The notes below the pieces were generated by a model. That model ran no database searches. It was not told the DNA's origin and saw nothing but the letters and a program-made list of their open reading frames with translations. From Tetrahymena thermophila SB210 (taxonomy: Eukaryota > Ciliophora > Oligohymenophorea > Hymenostomatida > Tetrahymenidae), in contig NW_002476027.1 in the NCBI RefSeq assembly GCF_000189635.1, positions 186,001 through 250,000 of the forward strand: a stretch of DNA of 64,000 bases, written 5' to 3'. Of the stretch, positions 51,187 through 63,864 are shown piece after piece (within the stretch, counting starts at the first letter, position 1; each line of letters starts with the position of its first letter). A program made the position numbers and the translations under genes.

Positions 51187-54100
51187 ATGTAGTAAGAAAT
51201 GTTGAATTCAAGCTACTGTATACAATTATTTTAGAAAATTTATAATAGTTTCAAGCAAGCAATTTAAGGTTATGTTTTTTTAATAAATAGAGGGATCTTA
51301 GTCAGGAGTTTAGGAATAAGCTCATTCTGAGTAGCAAGAAGAAAACTTCATTTATTAAATATTTGATAGTAAAGATTTCTTTTCTGTTGAAGATTAAGTA
51401 ATTGATTTATTTCCATGGTTTTAAATTACTATTTATCTATTTAAATATATGATTTTTTATCAACATTTAAAATTAATTGAAAAGGTTATTGTCCCATTTA
51501 AAGATACTGGTGTCCCTGATTACTATGGATCTTTTAGCATAACTTTAAACTTTATTTTGAAAAAAAATGAACCTAAAAGAAGTAAGCTTTAAATTATAAT
51601 CATTTATTTTTATAAAAATGATTTTCAATCCAACAAAATAAAATATTAAAATAAACAGAGGAGAATTTGACCTTGTTTTAGACAGGTTAAACTCATAAAA
51701 AGAATTTAATAATAGCTATCACTCCTTAAAATACACTAAAAGTGACATTCAGGTATTTTAAATACATTTTTACTTCAAGAAAAAAATTGGTTGAAAGATC
51801 TAAAATATAACAAATAATAAAAAAGATAAGGGCAAGAGTAGGAATTCATGTACTCGCAGACAAAAGTGAAACCTAATATATCTTATGATTTATGCATAGT
51901 CTACGAAGTTGTTAGAGAACAAGATGAAATAATGTTTTATAATATCACCCTCTACTTAAATGGTAAAAGTGAAACGAATGTAATATTATACTTCTATTTA
52001 TATAAATATCTTTCTTTCTTTCTAAGTATGTATAATATTTTAACCTGAAACTAATTCAATAATGCCCACTGAAATATTATTACACTTACTTTATATTTTA
52101 TCAACATTATAACTCATTAAAGAGGATTAGTCTACTTTTTCTTTTTAACTATATCTTTAATCTAATTATTTTCTCAATTAATAAATATAATTGATACTTT
52201 TTTCCATCTCTTTAGTTTTTATTTCACTGGAAAAATATTATCAATCAAGCAAAAAAATCTTTATTATTATCTTATAATAATCCTCTTAAATTTTACTCAA
52301 TTTTTTTGTTTCTTAAGTGGTACATACTTCTTCAATCTTCATTAATAAAATGCAATATTCACATTTTATTTTATTAAAAAAGCTGTCATTAAACTCTGAA
52401 ATCACAAAACCTAGTGGAAACATTTACTTTGGTTCTGAATCTGCTTTGGGAACATTTGTAGGTGAAATTTCTCATGCATATTTTGTCACTAGAAACTTAT
52501 CTGAAGGAGAAATTATTAGTTTACATAATGAAAAAAAACTTAATCCTATGGATCCTAAAAATCCTCATGCAATTTTAGAAGAAGCTTAACAATCCTAATT
52601 TGGAGGAGGTAATCAAGATTTACATAATGCTTCTCGCAGAAGTGTACCTGCAACTTTATAAAGGACACACATTACAATTCTTTAGAATCACATATCAGGT
52701 TAAAGTTAGATGGTTGTACTTGACAATAAATCTATTAGATCTATGAATAAACAACAGTTTGAATAGGCTGAATTAAACGCTATCTTTTCTCGCGATCCTT
52801 ATCTCGAATAGCAATTCCGTCAGCTTTCATATCATTTTAAATGGGTTATGTGTACTTTATAATAATTATCTCCACCAATCGAAGAAATTGGCAAGGCTAG
52901 TCTTCCTTTTACTTGCTTGCAAAATTTGATAGCTTCTGGGCGTATCTAATCAAAATTATCTCTACCTCTTTATGTAAACAAATAAAATTAAAAAACCAAA
53001 TATTTGAATAATCCATTATGGCTTTATTATCATTAAAAAATAAAAATTTTTTTGATATTTAATTAATAATTTTTATTTTTTTGTACCCTCTATGAATTTT
53101 AAAATAGAAATATGTCTTAGAATAAAATATCAAAATAGCATTTGAAGAATTTGTAAAGAAAATATTATGTGAAAATAAATATTATTTAAATAAAAACAGA
53201 TTATAGAATTCAAAAGATTTATGAAAGTATTGAGATATGCTGATATTAGAATATCTGAAGAAAATATTATGTAAATAGCCAATATAACTAAGACATATTA
53301 TGAGTTTAAAACTGGTGATCCTGAATTTGAAGAATTTCAGTAGCAGTTCAGAAAGAACTATGGATGTATACATATGAATGTTACAAAATAATCTGAAGAA
53401 GATGAGTTTAAATTTAAAGGTGTTATATATGATAAGCTACTTATAGCAATCAGAGACACCGTTTTACTTCCAGAAGAAGTTGATAATATTAGACGTGAAT
53501 ATTCTGACGTTCCTGGCGTTATTGACGAAGTTAATATGGAAGAAGCAACCCCTGCCTCTGCTAAAAGATCCCCGTAAAAAAGAATTTTTACCTAAAATTC
53601 ATAGTAGGATGTTGTTGATAATAAAGCCTAAGAAGAGGAATCTCGTAAAAGATAAGAATTAGCTAATTAATTATATGAAGAAAAGTTGAAAATTCTGAAT
53701 TGTCAGCCTTTACTACACTATCAAGCAGGATAAAATGTTGTTTATAATTCATATAATGCACTCTTAAATTTACTAGAAATATCCAAGAAAGATATTTCGG
53801 AAGCTAATTTATACGTATTTAAAGGAATTTTCCTGCAAAGAACTTACCTAGGAGCTAATATTTAATACCCTAACATTCTTGAACTTCACAGAAAGTTTTT
53901 CTAAGTATTTTTTCAATTTTCTAAAGGAATGCATTATTAATAATATTTAATTTTTATAAAAAGAGTGTTGCTTCAAAGGGCAATATTTTCTCACAAATGG
54001 AAATCATATTTAAAAATATGTGCACTCAGGGATAAGAAGAACTAGATTTCAACTCATTTTTTAACTATTGGACAAAGAGTATTTCAGGAAATGACTCGAA

Positions 54101-57100
54101 ATCAGATGTTTAGCAAGTATTTGAGGATATGCAAATTACTAAAAACGGATTTATAACTATAAAAGATATGTATTACTATTTCTAAAGCTATGAAATTGTA
54201 TTCTTGTACCAAAAAAAAGATACAGACACACATGTTATGTTTGGCCTTTACAACAACCAAACAGAAGAAAATATTGTTCGCTCTGAAATATGCCCTAATA
54301 ATTACAGTTCTATAAGATCAATGGCTTTCACATCTAAAAGACATCCTAAAACTGATTAAAAATTCTTTGTTTTACACTCCCTAAAGCAAACCTATCGTAA
54401 TGAAAAAAATGAACTTGTTGATTTGAAAGCTTTTGAAAACTTTGTTCTTGACTAAAATGTTTAATACGAATTATAAGAATTATCTTATTCTCCTATAAGT
54501 CCATAGGATAGCTATGGTATTGAAATAACTGTCAATTTACTTGTAAACTAGGAAGTATTCGGAAATCATTAAATTGATTATTCTTTACTTTAAGTAAAGC
54601 CTCTTTATAAGCATGAAGCAGAGGCTTCCTAATAAATAGTTAAGTAAATTAATGAAAAACACAAATAAATTTTAGGCCCTATCGCTTAGTAATAAGCAGA
54701 GCCTCAGTCTCCAACTGTTTCACCAAGAGCTGTAAATAAATTATAAGAATTAAAAATTTTTTGTATTACTAATTTTGTTTTTAATTTTTAAGTAATCAGA
54801 TATTGGTCCTGACTAAATTGAAGAAAGAGAATAACTCCCTGTACCTGATCCATCTTGGAATTAGGGAAAATTTATTATTAATGTAAACAGATGCACTCAT
54901 TGCGATACTCATACCACAACCACTTGGCATGATGAAGTTGATTTTATCGAAAAATTCAACCATTTTGGTGAGTCAATGAAATAAATTTTCCCTAACTGCG
55001 AAATTGTTGGTAATTATGATAAACCTGGAGTCCACTATGAAAATTTCGATGTTTATATCAGAGGTGTTGGTCCTGAATCAGATAGAGACAGTCAAGGAAG
55101 AATTTGGTTGTATAGTAAGACAGAAGGAATTTTTTCTTTCTTGTATTACTTCGGTTTAAGAATACTAAAAGTAAATATTTAAATTGTGTAAAAGCGATTT
55201 AATAATTAAATAAAAATATAATATAGGCTTATGATAAGTTAGTATTACTAGCATCTGGTTACGGAAATACTATTGAAATGGAAAAGGTATAAGAATATTA
55301 TCTTAGCAGATTTGAGAGTATGATACCCTAGAAATGGTCTGAGTCCCATTCTTTCCCATTGGAAGTACCAAAAAGAAAAGTAGAAATCTAAAGAGAAATA
55401 GAAGAAGTAATATATATTATTTAATTACCTAAATTTAGATAATGAATTTTTTATTAATACAAAAAGGAAAATATGGTAAAGGAAGGAACTAGAATGATAT
55501 GTAGGAATTGGGGTTGTGGGAAGGCATATGATTTTACTGCAGATCCTATATCTACAAAATATGCTTGCAGATATCACCCAGGAACTTATCAATTGGGATC
55601 TATTCATGCTCTTTGGCCAGAAAGTTGGACTTGTTGTCGTGGTGAATGGGCTTCACAAGGTTTTACTTATTTTATTGAAATATGAATTTTAAAGTGTATA
55701 TAAAAATTTAAAATAGGCTGCAGAAAAGGACCTCATAAAGGAGTTGTTGAAAAGAAATATTTATTTTTATGCTTAAATGTTGGAGAAAAAAATCCTAGAA
55801 CAAAAAGACCAGACTCAGCATGTGGAAAGCTTTATAATGATGATTTCCCATCTGACTGTGTAATTCATCCTGGATTTTTCAAGAGAAGTAAACCTAATTC
55901 TGAAGAAGGAGAATGGACATGCTGCTAAGATGGAAACCCAAATTCAGGTGGATGTCAAGCATAACCTTCTCATACTAAAGCAGAATGGCCTGATGTAGAA
56001 GCTAAAAAATATTTTGTCGAAAAATAAATAACTGTAAAATCATCTTTTTAATTTATTTTATTTTGCTAAAAATATAATTTTTTTAATTAGAACCCTGGGC
56101 TAATAAAGTATGATGGAAAAAAGCTTCCAGTTGTAAGTTAAAGTCAAATTGAACCATACAAAAAGGCTGCTTTGAGAGCTTGTGTTTATAGAGAAAGTCT
56201 TCCATATACTCCATTTGTTAATTAAGAAAAACGTAAAAAAGAAGAGAGAAAGCTAAATGAAAACGAATTAAGAGTATGTATACACTATGGATGTATTAAA
56301 AAAATAGATGGCAGATACAAACATTTAGTTGAGTTTTCTGACATAGAAAACGACAAATTTAGAGAGAAGAGAAAAAGAAATTGCAGATATCATCCAGGTA
56401 CCTTTGACTTTGGTCACACTGGTGTTACAAGTGTTTCATAGGCTTCGACAGATACTCTTTGGAAACCTCATTGGACATGCTGTAGATAAGAATGGGAATC
56501 AGAAGGTTGTGAAAAAGGATATCATGATGGTATATTTTAAAATATTTTTATAATATCATAAGTTAAAAATAAAATAATCTGCTAAAGGACCTCTACTTAA
56601 AGAATTTGTTGAAGAGTTGAGAGAAAAGGCTAAAGCTGTATATGATGAATGGAAGTAGAAAGAAGATTTCTTGAAATAAATTAAAATGCAAGAAGATCAT
56701 ATAAATGATAGATTTAGCAGAGATGAAGCTGAAAGAAATAATGAATTAGCTAAACTTCCTTTAAGATATAATTAATAAGATCATATGAGAGCTCAAGAAA
56801 TTGTTCTCGCTTACTCAAGTTTACTTGATTAGGCCAAAAAAAATAATAGAGTTCTTATAGATTTCTATGACAAAGAATTTTGGCCAAATATAAGAGCATA
56901 AAAAAGATTCTAAAAGCAAATATCCAGTTTATGGAAAAGTAAACTGGAAGGTTATAAAGTGGGTGACCATGAAGTCAAAGGACTCTACGTTGATGCAAAT
57001 GAATTAAGAAATTACTGGCAATTAGTTTTCAAAAAAGAAGAAGTAAATAAGCATACATTTAATATTTATTTAAGCAATACTATTATAAAAAAAAGTCCGT

Positions 57101-57403
57101 TTCGTTTGGAAGACTGCCCAGTTTATGTGATAAACTTCATTTGCACTTATTTGCCGTTAGTGATAGACTTGATTATCATTATAAATTCTGGGATGTTGTT
57201 AATAAGGATCTATAATGGCTAACAAATACAGATACAATTTCAAGAGAATAGTAAATAAAATAATACAAAATAAATTAGTTTTATAAAAATAAATAAATTA
57301 AAGGTTTATTGAGTGGTGGTTCATGGAAACTGATGAGTATCTTGAAAGAAAAGAAAGCTATAAAGAAGAATAAAGAAGAAAATAATAGCAAAGCAAATTT
57401 TGA
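51187..57403 (+). CDS. Multidomain LamG-like / SelW-like (Rdx) / CHORD-like protein, about 1,600 aa
   Basis: Sixteen exons: 51187-51268, 51306-51397, 51485-51581, 51659-51752, 51826-51979, 52383-52973, 53200-53904, 53964-54731, 54793-55170, 55227-55406, 55467-55659, 55717-56033, 56091-56529, 56588-57042, 57096-57250, 57304-57403. All phases close. Modules: a concanavalin/LamG-like sandwich at about residues 60-215 (LTLFQTGQ, ITLYLNGKSE, GNIYFGSES, GTFVGEISHAYFV); an all-helical middle; a thioredoxin-like SelW/Rdx module at about 890-985 with CTHC (C895, C898), FPNCEIVGNY and NFDVYIRGVG; then two CHORD-like zinc modules (about 1058-1120 with CRNWGCGKAYD, CRYHPG, WTCCRGEW, GCRKGPH; and about 1260-1350 with CRYHPG, WTCCRQEW, GC.KGYH) and a degenerate one between (WTCC). 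A coiled-coil, acidic end follows. No signal peptide. Intron 1 may instead be 22 nt (acceptor 51290). The architecture is unfamiliar to me; no function is assigned beyond zinc and possible redox roles. Confidence 0.8.
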
Positions 57404-60400
57404 TTAAATAATTTAAACATTATAATTTACTTTTGTAATAAATATGAACTTTTTTAAGGTGTTATTATTTTATTTCGAAAATACTTCAATTAATAAATAA
57501 CTAGTTAAAATTAAGATAAAATTTAAAATGTTTATTAAATACTAAAAATTCTTAAAAAGATATAGAGTATAACAATAAATTTTATTTATTTATTTATAAT
57601 AACTTTTGATCTAATAAAAATAACTTTAAAATTTTTAATTTGTTAAAAGAAAAGAATAATTCTCTTTATAATTTGATATTTCTTTGATGCTAAAAACAAC
57701 CAATATTTTTCAAATTATTAAATTGATTAAAATTTGTTTCTTTTATCAATTTTAAGAAAAAACAAGAGTGAATTTTAAGAATATGAGAGGATTTTTTTTA
57801 AGAATGGTAATCACTCTATCATTATATTAAATCAAAGGTTTTAGTATAATTTGATAAATTTAAATAATTTTAAAGATAAAAAATGAGTTCGATAACTGAT
57901 AATGTGAGCAAAATTTGTGTATATCGTATTTTAGCAGATTAAGAATAATTTTTACTTATTTTGTGAGTGATTACTGCTTTATGAAAAAAGATTTCCAACA
58001 AATATTTATACATAAAAAAAAGTAAATAATAACTTATTAACTATGCTGGCATTTTAACTCAAAATATGCTCATACATTTTAAATCTACTATAGTAGGATT
58101 TAATTTACTAATAACAAATTTTAAGTGCTAATTCATTTTAGAATAATATATATGCCTTCTAAGTTGTTTTTAGTTTTATTTATTTTTATGAAAATCTAAA
58201 TCATTTTAAAAAAGCGCACATAAAAGGTTGAATCAATATCCATAATAAATATTTTATGCTTGCTATTCGTTGTCTTAAAACATACAATTTAAGAAAAATT
58301 TTATTTAAAATGTAAAAATTTAGTCCATAACTAGAAATTGAAAAATTATTAATTGAATTGCTTTATTTTCATTAAAATGTTAAAATTTAGATTATTTTTC
58401 TTGCAAAAAATGAAATATTTATTTTTTAAGTTTGTAATTTTCTTTATATGAAATGATTTATATTTTTATTGTTTAAACAACTTAAAGTATATTGTATTAA
58501 TTTTTTTTTCAATAAATTTTATTTTGATATTTTTATTCATTATTCTTTTTATTTCTAATTTTTTAACGGTTAGTTTCTTAATTTAGTTGGCTGTTAATTT
58601 TATTTTAGTATATATTTTATTAACTCAATTATAAAACGAGAGTATGGATAGTTATGTGGAAAAAAAATAAATGCTTTAATATTATCTAAGAAATCTTTTA
58701 TCTGACTGTTATATTATATTTTTGACAATGCTGATGAAAAGAAATAGTAGTATTAGATTTTTAAATCATAAGTTTGCCTGCACTAACAATATTTAAAATA
58801 AGAGAGTATTATTCAATAAATATATTGATGATAAAATTTTTTATTCGATTAATCCTATTATCAATTGATAATAAATAGCAAAAATAAATTTTCAAAGCGA
58901 TGGTAAATGCTCAAAAATTTTAGGTTGAATTATAAGATATTATAAAAAGATCTGACCCTGAAGCTTGTCATATCATAAGATTTTGAGTATTAGCAATATT
59001 AAAAATAATTATGCTTTCTTAGATTGACAATTAGATTTATTATCTTTTACTTCAAGAGTGTTTATGTGTATGGTTGATTCTTTAGTAGGAAATAATATCT
59101 TCGATAATCCATTATACTTATTTAAAAACTGTGGTAAAATGTTTAAAAACTTTTGTTTGCTTTGGTAAATTTATTTTTCTGCTCATATTATTTTTAGTTT
59201 AATTTGTTTGTTTGTTCGTTTCTATTTTTACTTTATAATTTTTTTTAATTATATTTTGTTAATATCCTTTCAATTTGTTATTCATATAAATTAATTAAAT
59301 TTTACCACTAAATTTTATTAAATTAATATAATTGAAATCTAATTAGTTATTAAAAATTAGAATTTCATATTAGTTTGCAGTATATTTATTTCTTAAAATT
59401 ATACAAGTGCTTTAATATAATTCTAAAATAAATTAGTTTATTTGATATTAATAATTTTTTTAATATTAATGTTATAAATTAAAAAAAATTTTTGATAAAA
59501 TGATAATTAATTCATTAAAAATTTTATTTTATTTTAAATTTTATGGCTATTTGTAGAGTATTAAAATTAATAAATATTTTTGATAAGATAAATATCATTT
59601 CAATTAGGAAGAATAAATTTATAAAATATTTTTTCAGAATTTTATGAACAAATTTTAATTGCAAATAATTATACTTAAATAAAAAATAATTTTTTGCTTA
59701 TTTAGTTTTTTAGAGCTTCTAAATTATTTAAATTTATTATTAAATACAAATTTATTTAGTTTGAATGCTAATAACTATATTAAAAAAAAAATATAATATA
59801 AAATACATGCTTGAATGAAGTCTATTTTTCATAAATATTAATTTTCCTTAAAATAGATAGATAATTAATCATGCTTAAAGATATGAATGATTGTATTTTA
59901 TTTGATAAAAAATATTAATTTTAGTCTAATTAACTGATTGAGATATCTATTTTTTTTAGCCAAAATATTAGAGTATAAAATTCAATATTTTTATTTGGTG
60001 TTAGAAAAAAAATAAAATAAAAATTTAGTTACAGATTAAATTGCTATTTTGAAAATAAAAGCTTTAGTTTTTTGATATCTAATTTTAATTTACTCATTTA
60101 AACTTACTTAGAGCTATAAATCATTGAATATTATTGTTACTGACACTAGTTTATAAAATTTGCAAATATTTTAGAAAGCATTGAAAAAATGAAATATAAA
60201 TTAAGTGAATTTAAATAATTCAAGCAAATAAAATTTTGAATCTGATTTATCATGAATAATGAAATTTATATACGAATGAATAAAGACAGAAAGATATAGA
60301 GACTTATAAAAGATTTAGTTAAGACAGATAAATAATATTAATAATTAAGAAGATGAGATTAATTATGTATATAGTAATTTTTGTGATTATATAAGATTAA

Positions 60401-60645
60401 GAAAAGAAAGACCCTTTAAAGATTGACATTTTTATTATTAGTTGGTGAGAAGTTTGTTTAGGTTTAATTTACTTTTTAAATTAATTTCCAAATTTATATT
60501 GATTGATGAATCAAAAGGATTTATTGTTAATTTTTTGGAAACTTTATTAAGTTTTAAATAATTATATAAATAGTTATTAATGTAATGCTAGATTGAACCT
60601 TAAAGATCATTAGGCAGACATTATCGATGATTGATTTTATTATTT
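57404..60645. other. Long gene-poor AT-rich stretch between convergent genes
   Basis: 3.24 kb lies between the stops of the LamG/Rdx/CHORD gene and the LRR gene. Mostly low-complexity AT sequence. One patch, 58900-59165, has coding-like composition and is listed separately. No RNA gene recognised. Confidence 0.5.
58900..59165 (+). pseudogene. Possible gene remnant with broken frame
   Basis: An ATG at 58900 opens 28 codons (MVNAQKFQVELQDI...) to a TGA at 58984. A second open stretch from about 59028 to 59165, in another frame, reads as natural protein (LDLLSFTSRVF, VDSLVGNNIFDNPLYLF, NCGKMFKNFC). The two are not joinable by a simple GT...AG intron without including the TGA. GC content is higher than the surroundings. 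It could be a decayed gene or a short gene with unusual splicing. Low confidence. Confidence 0.25.
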
Positions 60646-63600
60646 TCAATCATCACATAAATCGTTAAAGATATCAAATGTGTCTCCAATTAAATACTTA
60701 GCTAATTTATTTTTGTAAGCTAAAAAGGAGAGAATGCTCGAATGTCTTTAATATGCAGCAGATTCTAATATATCTAATTTACAAGCATTTTACTAAGATT
60801 AATTTTCTAAGTTTCTATATTAAAAAAAATTAATATTTAAACATTTTTTCTTTAAACAAATAAATTGCGAAATATGTTGAATTTTTATTTTGATATTAAA
60901 TTAGATTGATTTTAAAATAAAAAATATTACCTTGGAATTAATGTTATTTTTCTGAGTAGTGGATTGGTAGAAAGATTTTCGCAAAGAGAAGATACATCAG
61001 CTCTGTGATAATTGTTACCACTTTTAATAAAATAAAATTAATATTTCAAATATTTTAAGGAAATATTACATTAAATTAATGGAGAGTTCTTCAAGAGAGT
61101 AATTATTTTTAAGCTAGTTAAGCAAACAACTAATTGAGGAGCCGTTCATGCCATTGTTGCTTAAATCAAGTTTTAGTACTCTTAAATTTGCAGAAAAGAA
61201 GATTTATAATGCAAGTGAGTAACCGGCACCTCTTCCAATCTTATTATTGCTATTGATATATAAATTAAGTTTAGTATTATTTAAATATTATCTTTTATAT
61301 TTATAATTAATCTTTAATCAATTATTAATTAGATAAAGAGATTTTTAAATTTCAGTCTGGGTAAATATTTTTTATTTATAACTAACCAAAAAAAAATTTA
61401 ATTCACCTTAAATTTATTTCTAATGTTTCCATGGTATCTGACTTAAAGAGTTAATCTAAGAATTAAGCTCCCTTCTTGAATAATTAATTATTTGATAAGT
61501 CAACTTTGAGTTTATTTAGTACGCGCAATGATTTGAAGGAGGTTTCTAGCATCAGAGAAAATTCATCATCTAATTCGTTGAATCTATTTTGAAATAAAAT
61601 AAATTAGTTATATTTTTAATGTTGTATAAAAGTAAATGTTTTTCGAGAAATTTTCTCTTTAAAAATTAGTAAATTATTAATGAATTAATAAATTAATTAC
61701 GAAAAGTCAAGTTCTAGCTCTTTTAATTCAAACATTTTGATTAGACTCTTTCCAAGATTTACAAAGTCAGATGATTTCAATTTATAGTTTCTATTTGTAT
61801 TTAAAAATATTTTAAGAAAAAATAATATAATTATAATATTAGATACCTTAAAGCAAAAGAGAGCTTTTGGAGATTCTTCTATGATTTTAAAAGGCAAGAA
61901 AGATAATGAGCACTCTTGTTTGTAATTTTATTTTAGCTTTTTATATTATAAAGATATTCAAAAATCAATTCGCTTATTTGGATTTAAAATAATAAAGTCT
62001 AAATTTTAAATTACTTAAAATTGAAGGAGAGCTCATCAAGCTTAAAATCATCAACAAATAAATTTTCGCACATTTAGTAAATTCCATCATCTGAAATTTA
62101 ATTGTTTTCGTAATTGAGATGAAGAGATTTCAATTTTTTTAATTAGCTAACATGATATGAAAGTATTGATAACATTTTGTTATTTATTCCACAATTTTAA
62201 AGTTCCAACTTCAAATGATTTAAATTGGTCATATCTTCAAATAGATTACTTAAAAAAAGCATGCATTCAATCTCAATTTTGTTTTAGCTAATTTAGATAA
62301 GCAAAAAGATTAAATAAAGAGTTTTAAGAATTTTTAGGGATTGAATAAGAAATATAATTGGGTGATTTTTGCATATGAAATAGCTTTTATTAGATATTAC
62401 TTTCTATTCCTTTAAACAATTTATTTCTGAGTAAATAAAAAAAAAATAGTAAAAATCTATTTAATTTAAATACAATTTTTTTGGTTGTTCCCGATCCATA
62501 AAAATAAATAAGTAGAGGGAGTTTCTTTAAGAAATTTGATTTCAAAATAATATTTGAATACCCTCATGAAATGTTAATTATTTTCCTATAAAAATCCCCA
62601 ATTCATAAAGTTAATAATTTGATTCGTTACTTTAAGAGTAAAGAAACTCTCTTAAGGTTAGTTAGATTCAAATGCTTTAATTCTGTAATTAAAGAAATCA
62701 TAAACTGATCTTTTATAGCACATCCTGTAAAGTTTAATTCGATATCATTAATAAATGCCATATCCTTCATTATCCTAGATATGCTTGAGGTTACGTTTGG
62801 GCTTTCAAATGAACAATAGCTTTTTATTTATTGTATAAATTAATTGATATTTATAAATTTTAAGGTAATAAAAATGTAAGTATTCATAGTAAATTAAGAA
62901 AGATAAAAATAGACTTTTTTTGTTTTTTACTGTCCAACTTTTCTATTTACACTACTTAATAATTATTATGAATACTTGTAACATATACAAAGTAGCAAAT
63001 TAAATTTATAAAGTACCTTAAGTCAAGAGATATTTTAGTTATACCAATAAAGTAATCCATAATTTATTTTATTTCTTGCATAATTAAATGATCTTCAGAT
63101 ATCATCATTTTTTAGAATTGAATTTGAATAGTTGAAATGCGCTCAATTTCAGACAAGCAGATTTCATCAATTTTATTTTATTCACCTTCATATTAGAATT
63201 TTTGATTTTGGTTCTGGTTCTTGAATGGTTATCTGTATATAATGATATAAATAAAAATGTAATTTCGTTAGCTCCATATAAATTATAATTAAATTATTTA
63301 CTATAAACAGACTTTAATGACTAGAGCATTTTATACAACTTTTAATTATAAATTTAGGCCTTCTGTGTCTTATTATCTATTTTTTATGCATTATATGTTT
63401 AGAATTATTTTAAAAACAAGGATATTTCTAATTTACATGGGTGAATTTGTTTACAAGTTTTCAAGATTTGTGTATGTTTACTTGGAAATTTTACTTTATA
63501 TAGGAATAATAGTAGAAAGAGTTTTAGGTTTCTAAACAGGACTTATACTGTCGATGTTAAATAAAGTAGTAGCGGCATCAGAGTCAGCATCATCTAACTT

Positions 63601-63864
63601 TCTTTAATTATAAAATACAATTTATATTATCAAATGGTAGACTTGAGATGTAATTATAATAGCAAGTCGCTATTTTATTCAATCATTTAGCAAATTTTTT
63701 GCTAAAATGTAAGAAAAGTTATGAATAGATGTTTGCATCTTTTTAATCAATATTTACTTGCATGAAATTATCTTTGGCATAGTAGAAGCATCAGAAAATT
63801 CAGATATACTCTTAATTGAGAGTATTCTGTTCAAAGATTTTTATTCCAATTTCTTAAAAATCAT
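60646..63864 (-). CDS. Leucine-rich-repeat protein, 581 aa
   Basis: Eleven exons: 63864-63758, 63601-63437, 63232-63017, 62819-62631, 62287-62015, 61936-61847, 61790-61701, 61583-61407, 61249-61070, 61020-60931, 60814-60646. All ten introns fall in phase 2. From about residue 160 the protein is an array of long ribonuclease-inhibitor-type LRRs (LNHLKLELQNCGINNKML, LKSLHLNYENNQISDDG, LKELELDFS, LKVDLSNNQL, LKLDLSNNGMNGSS, LEELSINLM). These form a curved scaffold for protein binding. The N-terminal 160 residues are Gln/Lys-rich with a helical stretch (CLSEIERISTIQIQFQK). The C-terminal cap is YLIGDTFDIFNDLCDD. No kinase, signal peptide or membrane helix. RNI-type LRR proteins of this kind are numerous in Tetrahymena. 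The start ATG at 63864 follows an A-rich leader; an upstream exon outside the window cannot be excluded. Confidence 0.87.

Noticed and set aside
63317-63535. Plus-strand open frame of 72 codons rich in Phe/Tyr
   Set aside because: It lies antisense to exon 2 and intron 2 of the LRR gene.
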